A DNA stretch of 64,000 nucleotides from the NCBI RefSeq assembly GCF_009602705.1, contig NZ_VSWH01000001.1, positions 3,224,001-3,288,000 of the forward strand, read 5' to 3'. Below are positions 25,740-33,105 of the stretch, one piece after another. A program made the translations under genes and the position numbers. Numbering within the stretch: position 1 is the stretch's first letter; each line of letters opens with the position of its first letter. The stretch is from Chryseobacterium vaccae. GTDB lineage: Bacteria; Bacteroidota; Bacteroidia; Flavobacteriales; Weeksellaceae. The notes beneath the pieces are model-generated. The model made no database searches and was not told the DNA's origin. It saw nothing but the letters and a program-made list of their open reading frames with translations.

Positions 25740-27098
25740 ATGAATATTTTAGAAACATATCAGAAATTTTACTTCGTCGGAATCGGCGGGATCGGGATGA
25801 GTGCTCTGGCGCGTTACTTCAACGCATCAGGCAAAAAAGTATTGGGATATGATAAAACCGATACCAAACTGACTCAACAGCTGATGAAAGAAGGAATTGA
25901 TATTGCTTTTGAGGATATTCTTGACGAAAGAATTACTTCCCTTCACAAAGAAGACACTCTGGTGATCTATACTCCGGCTATTAAAACACTGGGAATCCTT
26001 GATTATTTCAATCAAAACCAGTTTGAAGTTTTAAAACGTGCCAAAGTATTAGGACTGATCACAGAAAATACAGAATGTATTGCGGTAGCCGGAACCCATG
26101 GAAAAACCACCACCTCTACTCTGGTTTCCCATTTGTGTAAAGAAGCAGATCTTCCTTTCTCATGCTTTTTAGGAGGAATTTCTGAGAACTTTAAGTCTAA
26201 CTTTCTGTACAATGGAACACAATATTCAGTAGTAGAAGCGGATGAATATGACAGAAGCTTCCTGAATCTTTCTCCGGACTGGGCGGTTATTACCTCTACC
26301 GATGCAGACCATCTTGATATTTATGGCGACAAAAGCCATATTGAGGAAGGATTCAGACAGTTTGCAGCACTGGTTCCGGAAGACAGACAGCTGTTTGTGA
26401 GAAAAGGACTAGAAATAGGCAGAGCGCATCAGACCTATGCCGTTAATGAAAAAGCAGATTACTATTCAGATAATCTGCGTATGGATCACGATAAAATCTA
26501 TTTTGATTTCCATACCCCGACTGAAACCATAAAAGATTTCGTTTGGGAAATCCCGGGTATCCACAACGTGGAAAACGCCACGGCGGCATTGGCTATCCTG
26601 CACAATTTAGGCGTAGATTTTGAGACCCTGAAAAAGGCAATTGCCAATTTTAAAGGCATTAAGAGAAGATATACCAAACATATTTATCCAAACGGTAAAA
26701 TCTACATCGATGATTACGCCCATCATCCAACAGAGATCAATGCCGTAATGAGTTCAGTAAGAACTTTTTATCCGGATAAAAAATTATTGGTGGTATTTCA
26801 ACCGCATCTGTTCAGCAGAACAAGAGACTTTGCTGACGGATTTGCGGAAAGCCTCAGCAATTCTGATGAGCTGATCCTTCTGGACATCTATCCTGCAAGA
26901 GAACTTCAGGAAAATTTTGAAGGAATTACCTCAGACTGGCTTTTGGAAAAAGTAACCTTAGATAAAAAAGAAGTATCAGCATTATCCGATGCTTTTGAAA
27001 AGATAAAAGAAAAAGATTTTGACATTCTTCTAACCGTTGGCGCAGGAAATATAGACACCCTGTACGACCCTGTTTGTGAATGGATTTCAAAAATATAA
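25740..27098 (+). CDS. murC: UDP-N-acetylmuramate--L-alanine ligase MurC
   Basis: MurC adds L-alanine to UDP-MurNAc. The 452-residue protein has FVGIGGIGMSALARYF, the ATP loop AGTHGKTTTS, EADEYDRSFLNL, TSTDADHLDIYG, GIHNVENATAALA, IDDYAHHPTEI and FQPHLFSRTRDFADGFAESL, all MurC signatures. It completes the set murC-D-E-G with mraY; murB, murF and ddl are not in the window. Confidence 0.96.
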   Translation: MNILETYQKFYFVGIGGIGMSALARYFNASGKKVLGYDKTDTKLTQQLMKEGIDIAFEDILDERITSLHKEDTLVIYTPAIKTLGILDYFNQNQFEVLKRAKVLGLITENTECIAVAGTHGKTTTSTLVSHLCKEADLPFSCFLGGISENFKSNFLYNGTQYSVVEADEYDRSFLNLSPDWAVITSTDADHLDIYGDKSHIEEGFRQFAALVPEDRQLFVRKGLEIGRAHQTYAVNEKADYYSDNLRMDHDKIYFDFHTPTETIKDFVWEIPGIHNVENATAALAILHNLGVDFETLKKAIANFKGIKRRYTKHIYPNGKIYIDDYAHHPTEINAVMSSVRTFYPDKKLLVVFQPHLFSRTRDFADGFAESLSNSDELILLDIYPARELQENFEGITSDWLLEKVTLDKKEVSALSDAFEKIKEKDFDILLTVGAGNIDTLYDPVCEWISKI

Positions 27099-27151
27099 GT
27101 TTAATCCAAACTGAATAAAAAAACTTGCGGCAATAGCGCTTATAGAAAAAA

Positions 27152-28117
27152 ATGAAAAAAAAATACAGAATATTAAAAATTGCGGTCACTGTGATCATCT
27201 TAGGATTACTGCTGAGTTTCTCATTAAAGAGATTCAGTGGTCAGAAGATTACGGACCAAAAGATTTCTGTAAAAATGAATGAAAAAACACCGGTTTACTT
27301 TATCGATGAAAAAGATATAAGAGCCATTGTCAAAAAAGAAAACCCTTCAGGAAAAGTTGGAGATCTCAATATTCCCGCACTGGAAAAGAAGATTAACTCC
27401 CTTCCTGCCGTAGACAGTGCTAATGTATATTTAAATCTAAATGGTAAACTGAACTTGGATATTAAACAAAGAGTTCCTGTTTTCAGACTTAACAAGGACG
27501 GAAGAGATTTTTATGTAGACCAGAAAGGAACAGAGTTTCCTATTTCAAAGACCTATTCTCATCCTTGCATGCTCGTAACGGGAAATGTAAAACCCGAGGA
27601 ATATCAGAAGCTGGCTGAATTGGTAGAAAAAATAGACAAAGATAATTTCAGCAAAAAATTCTTTATCGGAATCTCCAAATACAAGGACGATTATAATCTC
27701 CTGACCAGTGAAGGAAATTATAAAGTAGAAATAGGTGATCTTGATAATATTGAATTTAAAGTAAAAGGTTTTAAAGCGTTTGTAGAAAAATACCTGGTCT
27801 ATCAGGATCCTCAGAAATACAATATGGTCTCCGTGAAATACCAAAACCAGATTGTAACCACTTTAAATCCTTATTTTAAAGAAAATGACAGTATTCTGAA
27901 GGCAGGAAATAAGGAGCTTGCAAAAGCCCCAATCCCTACATCAGCGAAGAAACCTGATTTAGCACCCAAACCCGCTGAAAAAAAGAAACCGGCTTCATCC
28001 TCAGCAAAGCCAAAAGAAAATATAAAGCCAAAAACAACGGCCAAACCAAAGGAAACGAAGAAAGCAGAGAAAAAGCCAGCAGCGGCAAAGCCCAAAGCAA
28101 AGGTCAAAATAGAATAA
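27152..28117 (+). CDS. ftsQ: FtsQ-like cell division protein with Lys/Pro/Ala-rich tail
   Basis: This 321-residue bitopic protein is placed between murC and ftsA, as FtsQ is. It has a basic cytoplasmic tail, one helix (about 8-26, IAVTVIILGLLLSFSL), a POTRA-type region (about 45-115, with NSLPAVDSANVYLNLNGKLNLDIKQRVPVFRL), a beta domain (YVDQKGTEFPI...) and a 55-residue C-terminal tail made almost entirely of K, P, A and S. The tail is not part of classical FtsQ and is probably disordered. Its role is unknown; it may interact with cell wall or divisome partners. Confidence 0.85.
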   Translation: MKKKYRILKIAVTVIILGLLLSFSLKRFSGQKITDQKISVKMNEKTPVYFIDEKDIRAIVKKENPSGKVGDLNIPALEKKINSLPAVDSANVYLNLNGKLNLDIKQRVPVFRLNKDGRDFYVDQKGTEFPISKTYSHPCMLVTGNVKPEEYQKLAELVEKIDKDNFSKKFFIGISKYKDDYNLLTSEGNYKVEIGDLDNIEFKVKGFKAFVEKYLVYQDPQKYNMVSVKYQNQIVTTLNPYFKENDSILKAGNKELAKAPIPTSAKKPDLAPKPAEKKKPASSSAKPKENIKPKTTAKPKETKKAEKKPAAAKPKAKVKIE

Positions 28118-28121
28118 AATC

Positions 28122-28167
28122 TAGTCTCAGAAAGACATTTTAGCACAAAATTGGATAAGATCCAATC
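28122..28167 (+). repeat. Double-hairpin repeat element, copy 3, diverged (ftsQ-ftsA spacer)
   Basis: GTCTC-AGA-AAGAC (28124-28136; one mismatch in the stem), a 13-nt linker and ATTGGAT-AAG-ATCCAAT (28150-28166) follow the spacing of copies 1 and 2. The second stem differs from theirs by a compensatory A-T to T-A pair, so pairing is conserved although sequence is not. Confidence 0.55.
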
Positions 28168-28206
28168 GGGAAAAAAGTAGAAAAAAAATCAAATCGATAT
28201 AAACAA

Positions 28207-29592
28207 ATGGAAAATCAAGAGTATTCAGTAGGTCTGGACATCGGGACAACAAAGATTGTCGCGATTGTCGGAAGGAGGAATGCACACGGGAAAATAGAAG
28301 TTCTCGGTGTAGGGAAGGCCAAAAGTCTTGGAGTTCATAAAGGTATTGTGAACAATATCTCACAGACCATTAATTCAATCAAGGCTGCCGTTTCTGAGGC
28401 ACAGTCCAGCGCAGGTGTTCCCATCCGTAAAGTCACAGTCGGTATCGCAGGAAAACACATCCGTTCACTGCAGCATTCCGATTATATTATGCGTGAACAT
28501 CCGGATAAATTTATTACAGATGATGACATTGAAGCACTGAAAGATCAGGTAAAAAAACTGGTTATGCTTCCCGGTGAAGAAATCATCCACGTACTTCCTC
28601 AAGAGTATAAAGTAGATTCCGAAGGCGAAATTCAGGAACCTGTAGGAATGCACGGAAAGCGTTTAGAAGCTAACTTCCACGTTGTAGTGGGACAGATGGG
28701 CAGCATCCGAAATATCGCAAGATGTGTAAGAGAAGCAGGCCTGGAAATGGAAGCCCTTACCCTGGAACCTCTAGCCTCTTCAGAAGCAGTACTTACCAAA
28801 GAAGAAAAAGAAGCCGGTGTTGCTATCGTAGATATTGGTGGTGGTACTACAGATATAGCTATTTTTAAAGATAATATCATCCGCCACACATGCGTAATTC
28901 CTTACGGAGGAGGCATTATTACGGAAGATATCAAAGAAGGCTGTTCCATTATCGAAAAACATGCAGAACAGCTGAAAGTAAAATTCGGTTCAGCAGTTCC
29001 CGAATTGGAAAAAGACAGTACATTTGTTACCATTCCCGGACTTCACGGCAGACCAGACAAAGAGATTTCTCTAAAAACTTTAGCACAAATCATCAATGCC
29101 AGAGTAGAAGAGATCCTTGAAATGGTAAATACAGAATTGAAGGCGTACGGTGCATTTGAACAGAAAAAGAAGCTTATTGCAGGAATTGTCCTTACAGGAG
29201 GCGGTTCAAACCTGAAGCATCTTCGTCAGCTGGCCAATTACACAACAGGTTTCGACAGCAGAATCGGTTTTGCCAATGAATATATTGCCAACGATAAAAA
29301 CCAGTACCTGAAAGGTCCGGAATTTGCTACCTCTATCGGCTTGCTTATGGAAAGTTTAAAGATCAGGGACAAGAAGCAAAATGCTGATATTACAGAACCT
29401 GTTTTGGAAGAACAGAAAACAGAAGTTACGGACAGCATACAGGCAGAAACGGTACAACAACAGGTTCAGCAGGCTGTTCCCGTTGAGGAAAACCCCGTTT
29501 TAACCGAACAGCAGGAAAACAAAAGAGCGAAACTGACCTTTGGACAGTCACTCATGGAAAAAGTAAAAAAATTCTTTGAAGAAGTAGAATAA
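28207..29592 (+). CDS. ftsA: Cell division protein FtsA
   Basis: FtsA is an actin-like protein that tethers FtsZ filaments to the membrane. The 461-residue protein has GLDIGTTKIVAIVG (phosphate-1), a 1C subdomain with AGKHIRSLQHS, VDIGGGTTDIAIF (phosphate-2), the adenosine motif IVLTGGGSNLK, and a C-terminal amphipathic helix (GQSLMEKVKKFFEEVE), preceded by a Gln/Glu/Val-rich linker (about 390-440). The linker is longer than in E. coli FtsA. It lies just before ftsZ with a 119-bp spacer. Confidence 0.95.
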   Translation: MENQEYSVGLDIGTTKIVAIVGRRNAHGKIEVLGVGKAKSLGVHKGIVNNISQTINSIKAAVSEAQSSAGVPIRKVTVGIAGKHIRSLQHSDYIMREHPDKFITDDDIEALKDQVKKLVMLPGEEIIHVLPQEYKVDSEGEIQEPVGMHGKRLEANFHVVVGQMGSIRNIARCVREAGLEMEALTLEPLASSEAVLTKEEKEAGVAIVDIGGGTTDIAIFKDNIIRHTCVIPYGGGIITEDIKEGCSIIEKHAEQLKVKFGSAVPELEKDSTFVTIPGLHGRPDKEISLKTLAQIINARVEEILEMVNTELKAYGAFEQKKKLIAGIVLTGGGSNLKHLRQLANYTTGFDSRIGFANEYIANDKNQYLKGPEFATSIGLLMESLKIRDKKQNADITEPVLEEQKTEVTDSIQAETVQQQVQQAVPVEENPVLTEQQENKRAKLTFGQSLMEKVKKFFEEVE

Positions 29593-29711
29593 ATATAAAT
29601 GATAAAAGATGTGATAAATATTATCAGAAATAGCAGGAGATTTATTATCTTAAACTAAATAAAACATTTATCAGCCATCGTTATCAGTTATCAATTATTA
29701 AAAATATAGTT
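29593..29711 (+). repeat. ftsA-ftsZ spacer of GATAA/TTATC words
   Basis: GATAA occurs twice (29601, 29613) and its complement TTATC five times (29621, 29644, 29668, 29681, 29688) in under 100 nt. The region can form alternative hairpins ahead of ftsZ. No clear promoter box or terminator is visible. Confidence 0.35.
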
Positions 29712-31634
29712 ATGGAAAATATAGGTACACAAGGATTTTCATTTGATTTGCCAAAAGGAAATTCATCCATTATAAAAGTGATCGGTGTAGGTGGCGGCGG
29801 AAACAATGCTCTGAAACACATGTACGAGAAAGGAATTCACGGAGTAGATTTCGTGATCTGCAATACAGATGCCCAGACTTTAGATAATAACCCTGTTGCC
29901 AACAAAGTACAGTTGGGAACTACCATCACTGAAGGCCTTGGTGCCGGCGCTGATCCTGAAGTTGGAGAAAAATCAGCTATTGAAAGCATTGAAGATATTA
30001 AAGCTGCTATGGGCCAGAACACGAAAATGGTGTTCATCACTGCCGGAATGGGTGGTGGTACAGGTACAGGAGCCGCTCCTGTTATTGCTAAAGTAGCCAA
30101 AGACATGGGAATTTTAACGGTAGGTATTGTTACCGTTCCTTTCAGCTTTGAAGGAAAAAGAAGATTAGATCAGGCTGAAAACGGCCTTGATAAACTAAAA
30201 AATAACGTTGACTCATTAATTGTCATCAACAACGATAAGCTAAGACAGCAGTTTGGAAATCTTGGATTCAAACAGGGATTCTCCAAGGCAGACGAAGTTT
30301 TAGCCAATGCAGCCAAAGGAATGGCAGAAGTTATTACGGGATATTTTGATGTAAACATTGACTTTAGAGATGCTAAATCAGTGCTTCAGAATTCCGGTAC
30401 AGCTCTGATGTCTACAGGAACAGCTTCCGGAGAGAATAAAGCTGAAGAAGCCGTAAGAAAAGCTCTTGACTCCCCGTTATTAAATGACAATAAGATTACA
30501 GGAGCCAAAAATGTACTGTTACTGATCAGAAGTGGCGCAGAAGAAGTTACCATGGATGAAATAGGTATCATCATGGATCATATTCAGAAAGAAGCAGGAA
30601 ATACCGCTGATATCATCTTCGGAGTTGGTGCAGATGAGGAACTGGGAGATGCTGTAAGTGTTCTTGTTATCGCTACAGGATTTTCCAATGAGAACAAAAA
30701 ATTTGCAGGACCTACAGAAAAAATCAGAATCAGTCTTAATGACAATTTTGATGCTCCAAAATCTTCACCATTCAAAACAAGAGAAGAAAGAGAATCTGCT
30801 CCTGAGGCAACACACGATTTTGGCAGAAAAAATCTTTTCAGATTAGATGACGAAGACCATAACACTCCACAGTTTGGTTCTACATCTATTGAAAAAAAAA
30901 TGATCATTGAGGAAGAGGAAATTAAAACAGAAATTAGATTTACAGACAAAGAAGATACCCTGAATACTCCTGAACAGGCCTGGAAAAATGAGGAAGAAAG
31001 CAGCCAGGACGCCTACAACCTGTTTTCTATTGATGATGAAGAGGGTGAAGATCCAAACGATTTAGAAATCCAGTCTTTCTCATTTGACTTTGAAAATAAA
31101 AAAGATGAGCCTCAATCAGGAAGCACTTTCAATACCTCTTTTTCAGAAGAAAAGCCTGTAGAATTCAGCTTCTTTGTAAACCAGCCTTCATCCAATGAAC
31201 CAAAGACTGATTTCGGGCAGCCTAAGGCAGAATTCAATGCACCTGTAAGTACTTTGACTGAAACACCGGTTCAACAGACTGAAACGTTCTTCCAGACAAA
31301 ACAGGAAGAACCAAAAGTTGAAATCAAACCTGCAGTTGAGCATACAACAGAACTGGAAACTCCGAAAACGGAAGAGTCTGAATTCACGTTTGTCAATAAA
31401 GCAGTAGATCAGGAAAGAGTATTGGAAAGAAGAAACAAGCTGAAAGAGTTCAATTCAAGATATCAGAGTTTTGACAGCTCCAGCGAATTTGAATCTATTC
31501 CTGCTTTCAAAAGAAAAAATATCTCTATCGACGGAGCCAATGCCTCAGACCAGAACATCAATACCTATCTGTCTGATAACAACGGATCTATGCAGGTGAG
31601 AGAAAACAGATTTTTAAATAAAGACGTAGATTAA
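29712..31634 (+). CDS. ftsZ: Cell division protein FtsZ with long C-terminal linker
   Basis: FtsZ is the tubulin-like GTPase forming the division ring. Residues 1 to about 330 carry the GTPase core: GVGGGGNNALKHM, CNTDAQTL, the tubulin signature GMGGGTGTGAAP and NVDIDFRD-type NVNIDF. Then comes an acidic linker of about 260 residues rich in E, Q, F and T, unusually long compared with E. coli FtsZ (383 residues in total). Near the end, IPAFKRKN (596-603) is a recognisable conserved C-terminal peptide for FtsA/ZipA-type partners, followed by a further 37-residue tail. The total is 640 residues, as in other Bacteroidota. Confidence 0.95.
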   Translation: MENIGTQGFSFDLPKGNSSIIKVIGVGGGGNNALKHMYEKGIHGVDFVICNTDAQTLDNNPVANKVQLGTTITEGLGAGADPEVGEKSAIESIEDIKAAMGQNTKMVFITAGMGGGTGTGAAPVIAKVAKDMGILTVGIVTVPFSFEGKRRLDQAENGLDKLKNNVDSLIVINNDKLRQQFGNLGFKQGFSKADEVLANAAKGMAEVITGYFDVNIDFRDAKSVLQNSGTALMSTGTASGENKAEEAVRKALDSPLLNDNKITGAKNVLLLIRSGAEEVTMDEIGIIMDHIQKEAGNTADIIFGVGADEELGDAVSVLVIATGFSNENKKFAGPTEKIRISLNDNFDAPKSSPFKTREERESAPEATHDFGRKNLFRLDDEDHNTPQFGSTSIEKKMIIEEEEIKTEIRFTDKEDTLNTPEQAWKNEEESSQDAYNLFSIDDEEGEDPNDLEIQSFSFDFENKKDEPQSGSTFNTSFSEEKPVEFSFFVNQPSSNEPKTDFGQPKAEFNAPVSTLTETPVQQTETFFQTKQEEPKVEIKPAVEHTTELETPKTEESEFTFVNKAVDQERVLERRNKLKEFNSRYQSFDSSSEFESIPAFKRKNISIDGANASDQNINTYLSDNNGSMQVRENRFLNKDVD

Positions 31635-31641
31635 TGCTGAT

Positions 31642-31700
31642 GGCAGATAGCTACTAGCAAATGGCTTTAAAAGTCACATCAAAGCGAGCAGCTAACTGCC
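31642..31700 (+). repeat. Inverted repeat in the ftsZ-yqeY spacer
   Basis: GGCAGATAGCT (31642-31652) and AGCTAACTGCC (31690-31700) are complementary at 10 of 11 positions. The region is made of TAGC/GCTA and GCCA/TGGC words, and no T-run follows, so termination is doubtful. Confidence 0.4.
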
Positions 31701-31723
31701 AGAAGCCAAAAGCATAAAACATG
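31698..31723 (+). repeat. 26-nt leader motif before yqeY (copy 2)
   Basis: GCCAGAAGCCAAAAGCAT-AAAAC-ATG differs at three positions from the sequence before ftsW (23227-23252) and likewise ends in the start codon. Confidence 0.5.
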
Positions 31724-32167
31724 AGTTTAGAAAATACCATAAGCGAAGCTATAAAAACAGCCATGAGAGCAAAAGACAGAGTTGCTCTGGATTCTTTGCG
31801 TGCTGTAAAATCTCAGATCTTACTTCTGCAAACAGAAGCAAGAGGTGCTGAAGTTTCTGCAGAGCAGGAAATTGCAATTCTGCAGAGAATGATCAAACAA
31901 CGTAAAGACTCTTTTGAACAGTTTGCTGCACAGGGAAGAAATGACCTTGCTGAAGTAGAAGAAGCACAGATGAAAGTGATTGAGCAGTTTCTGCCAAAAC
32001 AGCTTTCCTTAGAAGAGCTGGAAACAGAGATTAAAAATATTATTTCAGAAACCGGAGCCGAGTCTATTAAGGACCTGGGAAAGGTAATGGGAGCAGCTTC
32101 AAAAGCATTAGCCGGAAAGTCTGACGGAAAAAGTATTTCCGAGATGGCTAAAAAACTCCTTTCTTAG
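31721..32167 (+). CDS. GatB/YqeY domain protein
   Basis: This 148-residue protein is of the YqeY family, homologous to the tail domain of the GatB amidotransferase subunit: TAMRAKDRVALDSLRAVKSQI, MIKQRKDSFEQFAAQGR, EVEEAQMKVIEQFLPKQLS, and the closing GKVMGAASKALAGKSDGK. GatB tails bind the tRNA D-loop region; free-standing YqeY proteins have no settled function. It is the last gene of the dcw run, directly after ftsZ, with a strong terminator 67 bp downstream. Confidence 0.9.
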   Translation: MSLENTISEAIKTAMRAKDRVALDSLRAVKSQILLLQTEARGAEVSAEQEIAILQRMIKQRKDSFEQFAAQGRNDLAEVEEAQMKVIEQFLPKQLSLEELETEIKNIISETGAESIKDLGKVMGAASKALAGKSDGKSISEMAKKLLS

Positions 32168-32233
32168 TTGGCCGTTGAAAAACACCAACCTATTTATAAG
32201 GATATCCAACCTTTGCATATCGATTTGATTAAA

Positions 32234-32270
32234 GAAGCCCGAAATTGTTTAATTTCGGGCTTCATTTTTG
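32234..32270 (+). terminator. Strong terminator at the end of the dcw run
   Basis: GAAGCCCGAAATT (32234-32246) and AATTTCGGGCTTC (32251-32263) form a perfect 13-bp stem with a GTTT loop, followed by ATTTTTG. The rest of the gap to 32538 is AT-rich, without a gene. Confidence 0.9.
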
Positions 32271-32538
32271 GGATATTCAAGATTATTAATTTCAGTTTAA
32301 TAATATCTAAAACTGAAAAAGAGCTCATTCAACTGCCTCTTAGGCTGTATTGAATAATTTGTTTGCCTGAGGGAAAGCCGTAATTGTTTTTTTCATGGTC
32401 CTTTGTTTTTCAGAATCATTTCAAATTTAACAATTATTTTTCATTATTTGTTATTTTATTTTATATTTTTTCAAATATTATTGAATTATTAATATTTAAT
32501 TAATTTTCTATGCCTAAACCATTGATAGTTTTTATGTA

Positions 32539-32569
32539 TTGAACAAACGTAAAGAATTGCTTAACTTTG
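32539..32569 (+). promoter_or_regulatory. Consensus Bacteroidota promoter for the bacilliredoxin gene
   Basis: TTG at 32539-32541 and TAACTTTG at 32562-32569 are separated by 20 nt, matching the -33/-7 arrangement of this phylum. The start site would be near 32576, giving a leader of about 15 nt. Confidence 0.7.
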
Positions 32570-32590
32570 TAGGGATAAAAAACAAAATAT

Positions 32591-33001
32591 ATGTATCCAA
32601 CAGATTTAGTAATGCCTATGAAGGCTGAACTTACAGATAAAGGTTTCGAAGATCTAACAACTCCTGCTCAGGTAGAGGGAGCATTAAAGCAGTCAGGAAC
32701 CACCCTATTAGTGATCAATTCTGTTTGCGGATGTGCTGCCGGAGCTGCAAGACCAGGTGTAGTATATTCTTTGACAGGAGATAAAAAACCTGATCATTTA
32801 ACGACTGTTTTTGCAGGATATGATACTGAAGCAGTAGTAGAAGCAAGAAAACACCTTGCTCCGTTCCCTCCAAGCTCTCCATGTGTAGCGCTTTTCAAAG
32901 ACGGAGAATTGGTTCATATGCTGGAAAGACATCATATTGAAGGTAATCCTGCCGGGGCTATCGCTGCCAATCTTCAGGCTGCTTATGATGAGTATTGCTA
33001 A
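32591..33001 (+). CDS. BrxA/BrxB family bacilliredoxin
   Basis: This 136-residue protein is of the YphP/YqiW (DUF1094) family, thiol-disulfide proteins that reduce bacillithiol-protein mixed disulfides. The active site reads VCGCAAGAARPG with CGC at residues 46-48, followed by FAGYDTEAV, FPPSSPCVALFKDG and MLERHHIEGN, all conserved in the family. Bacillithiol synthesis genes are not in the window, so use of bacillithiol is inferred from the family. It is a single-gene unit with a consensus promoter and a terminator. Confidence 0.9.
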   Translation: MYPTDLVMPMKAELTDKGFEDLTTPAQVEGALKQSGTTLLVINSVCGCAAGAARPGVVYSLTGDKKPDHLTTVFAGYDTEAVVEARKHLAPFPPSSPCVALFKDGELVHMLERHHIEGNPAGAIAANLQAAYDEYC

Positions 33002-33021
33002 GAAACAATAATCTAAATAAT

Positions 33022-33052
33022 AAACCGTTACAAATTTTGTAGCGGTTTTTTT
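33022..33052 (+). terminator. Terminator after the bacilliredoxin gene
   Basis: AAACCGTTACAAA (33022-33034) pairs with TTTGTAGCGGTTT (33036-33048) with one wobble, followed by a T-run. Confidence 0.8.
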
Positions 33053-33092
33053 ATTTCATGCTATAAAAATTTTCTGAAAATCCAAATATCAT

Positions 33093-33100
33093 TATATTTG
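33093..33100 (+). promoter_or_regulatory. -7 box directly before the GH3 gene, possibly leaderless
   Basis: TATATTTG fits TAnnTTTG and lies five bases before the ATG at 33106, as at mraZ. No -33 TTG is visible. Confidence 0.45.
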
Positions 33101-33105
33101 TTGAA

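Noticed and set aside
32168..32353. Open frame directly after the yqeY-family gene
   Set aside because: It would need a TTG start and reads through the strong terminator at 32234-32270. Its composition is that of AT-rich intergenic DNA.
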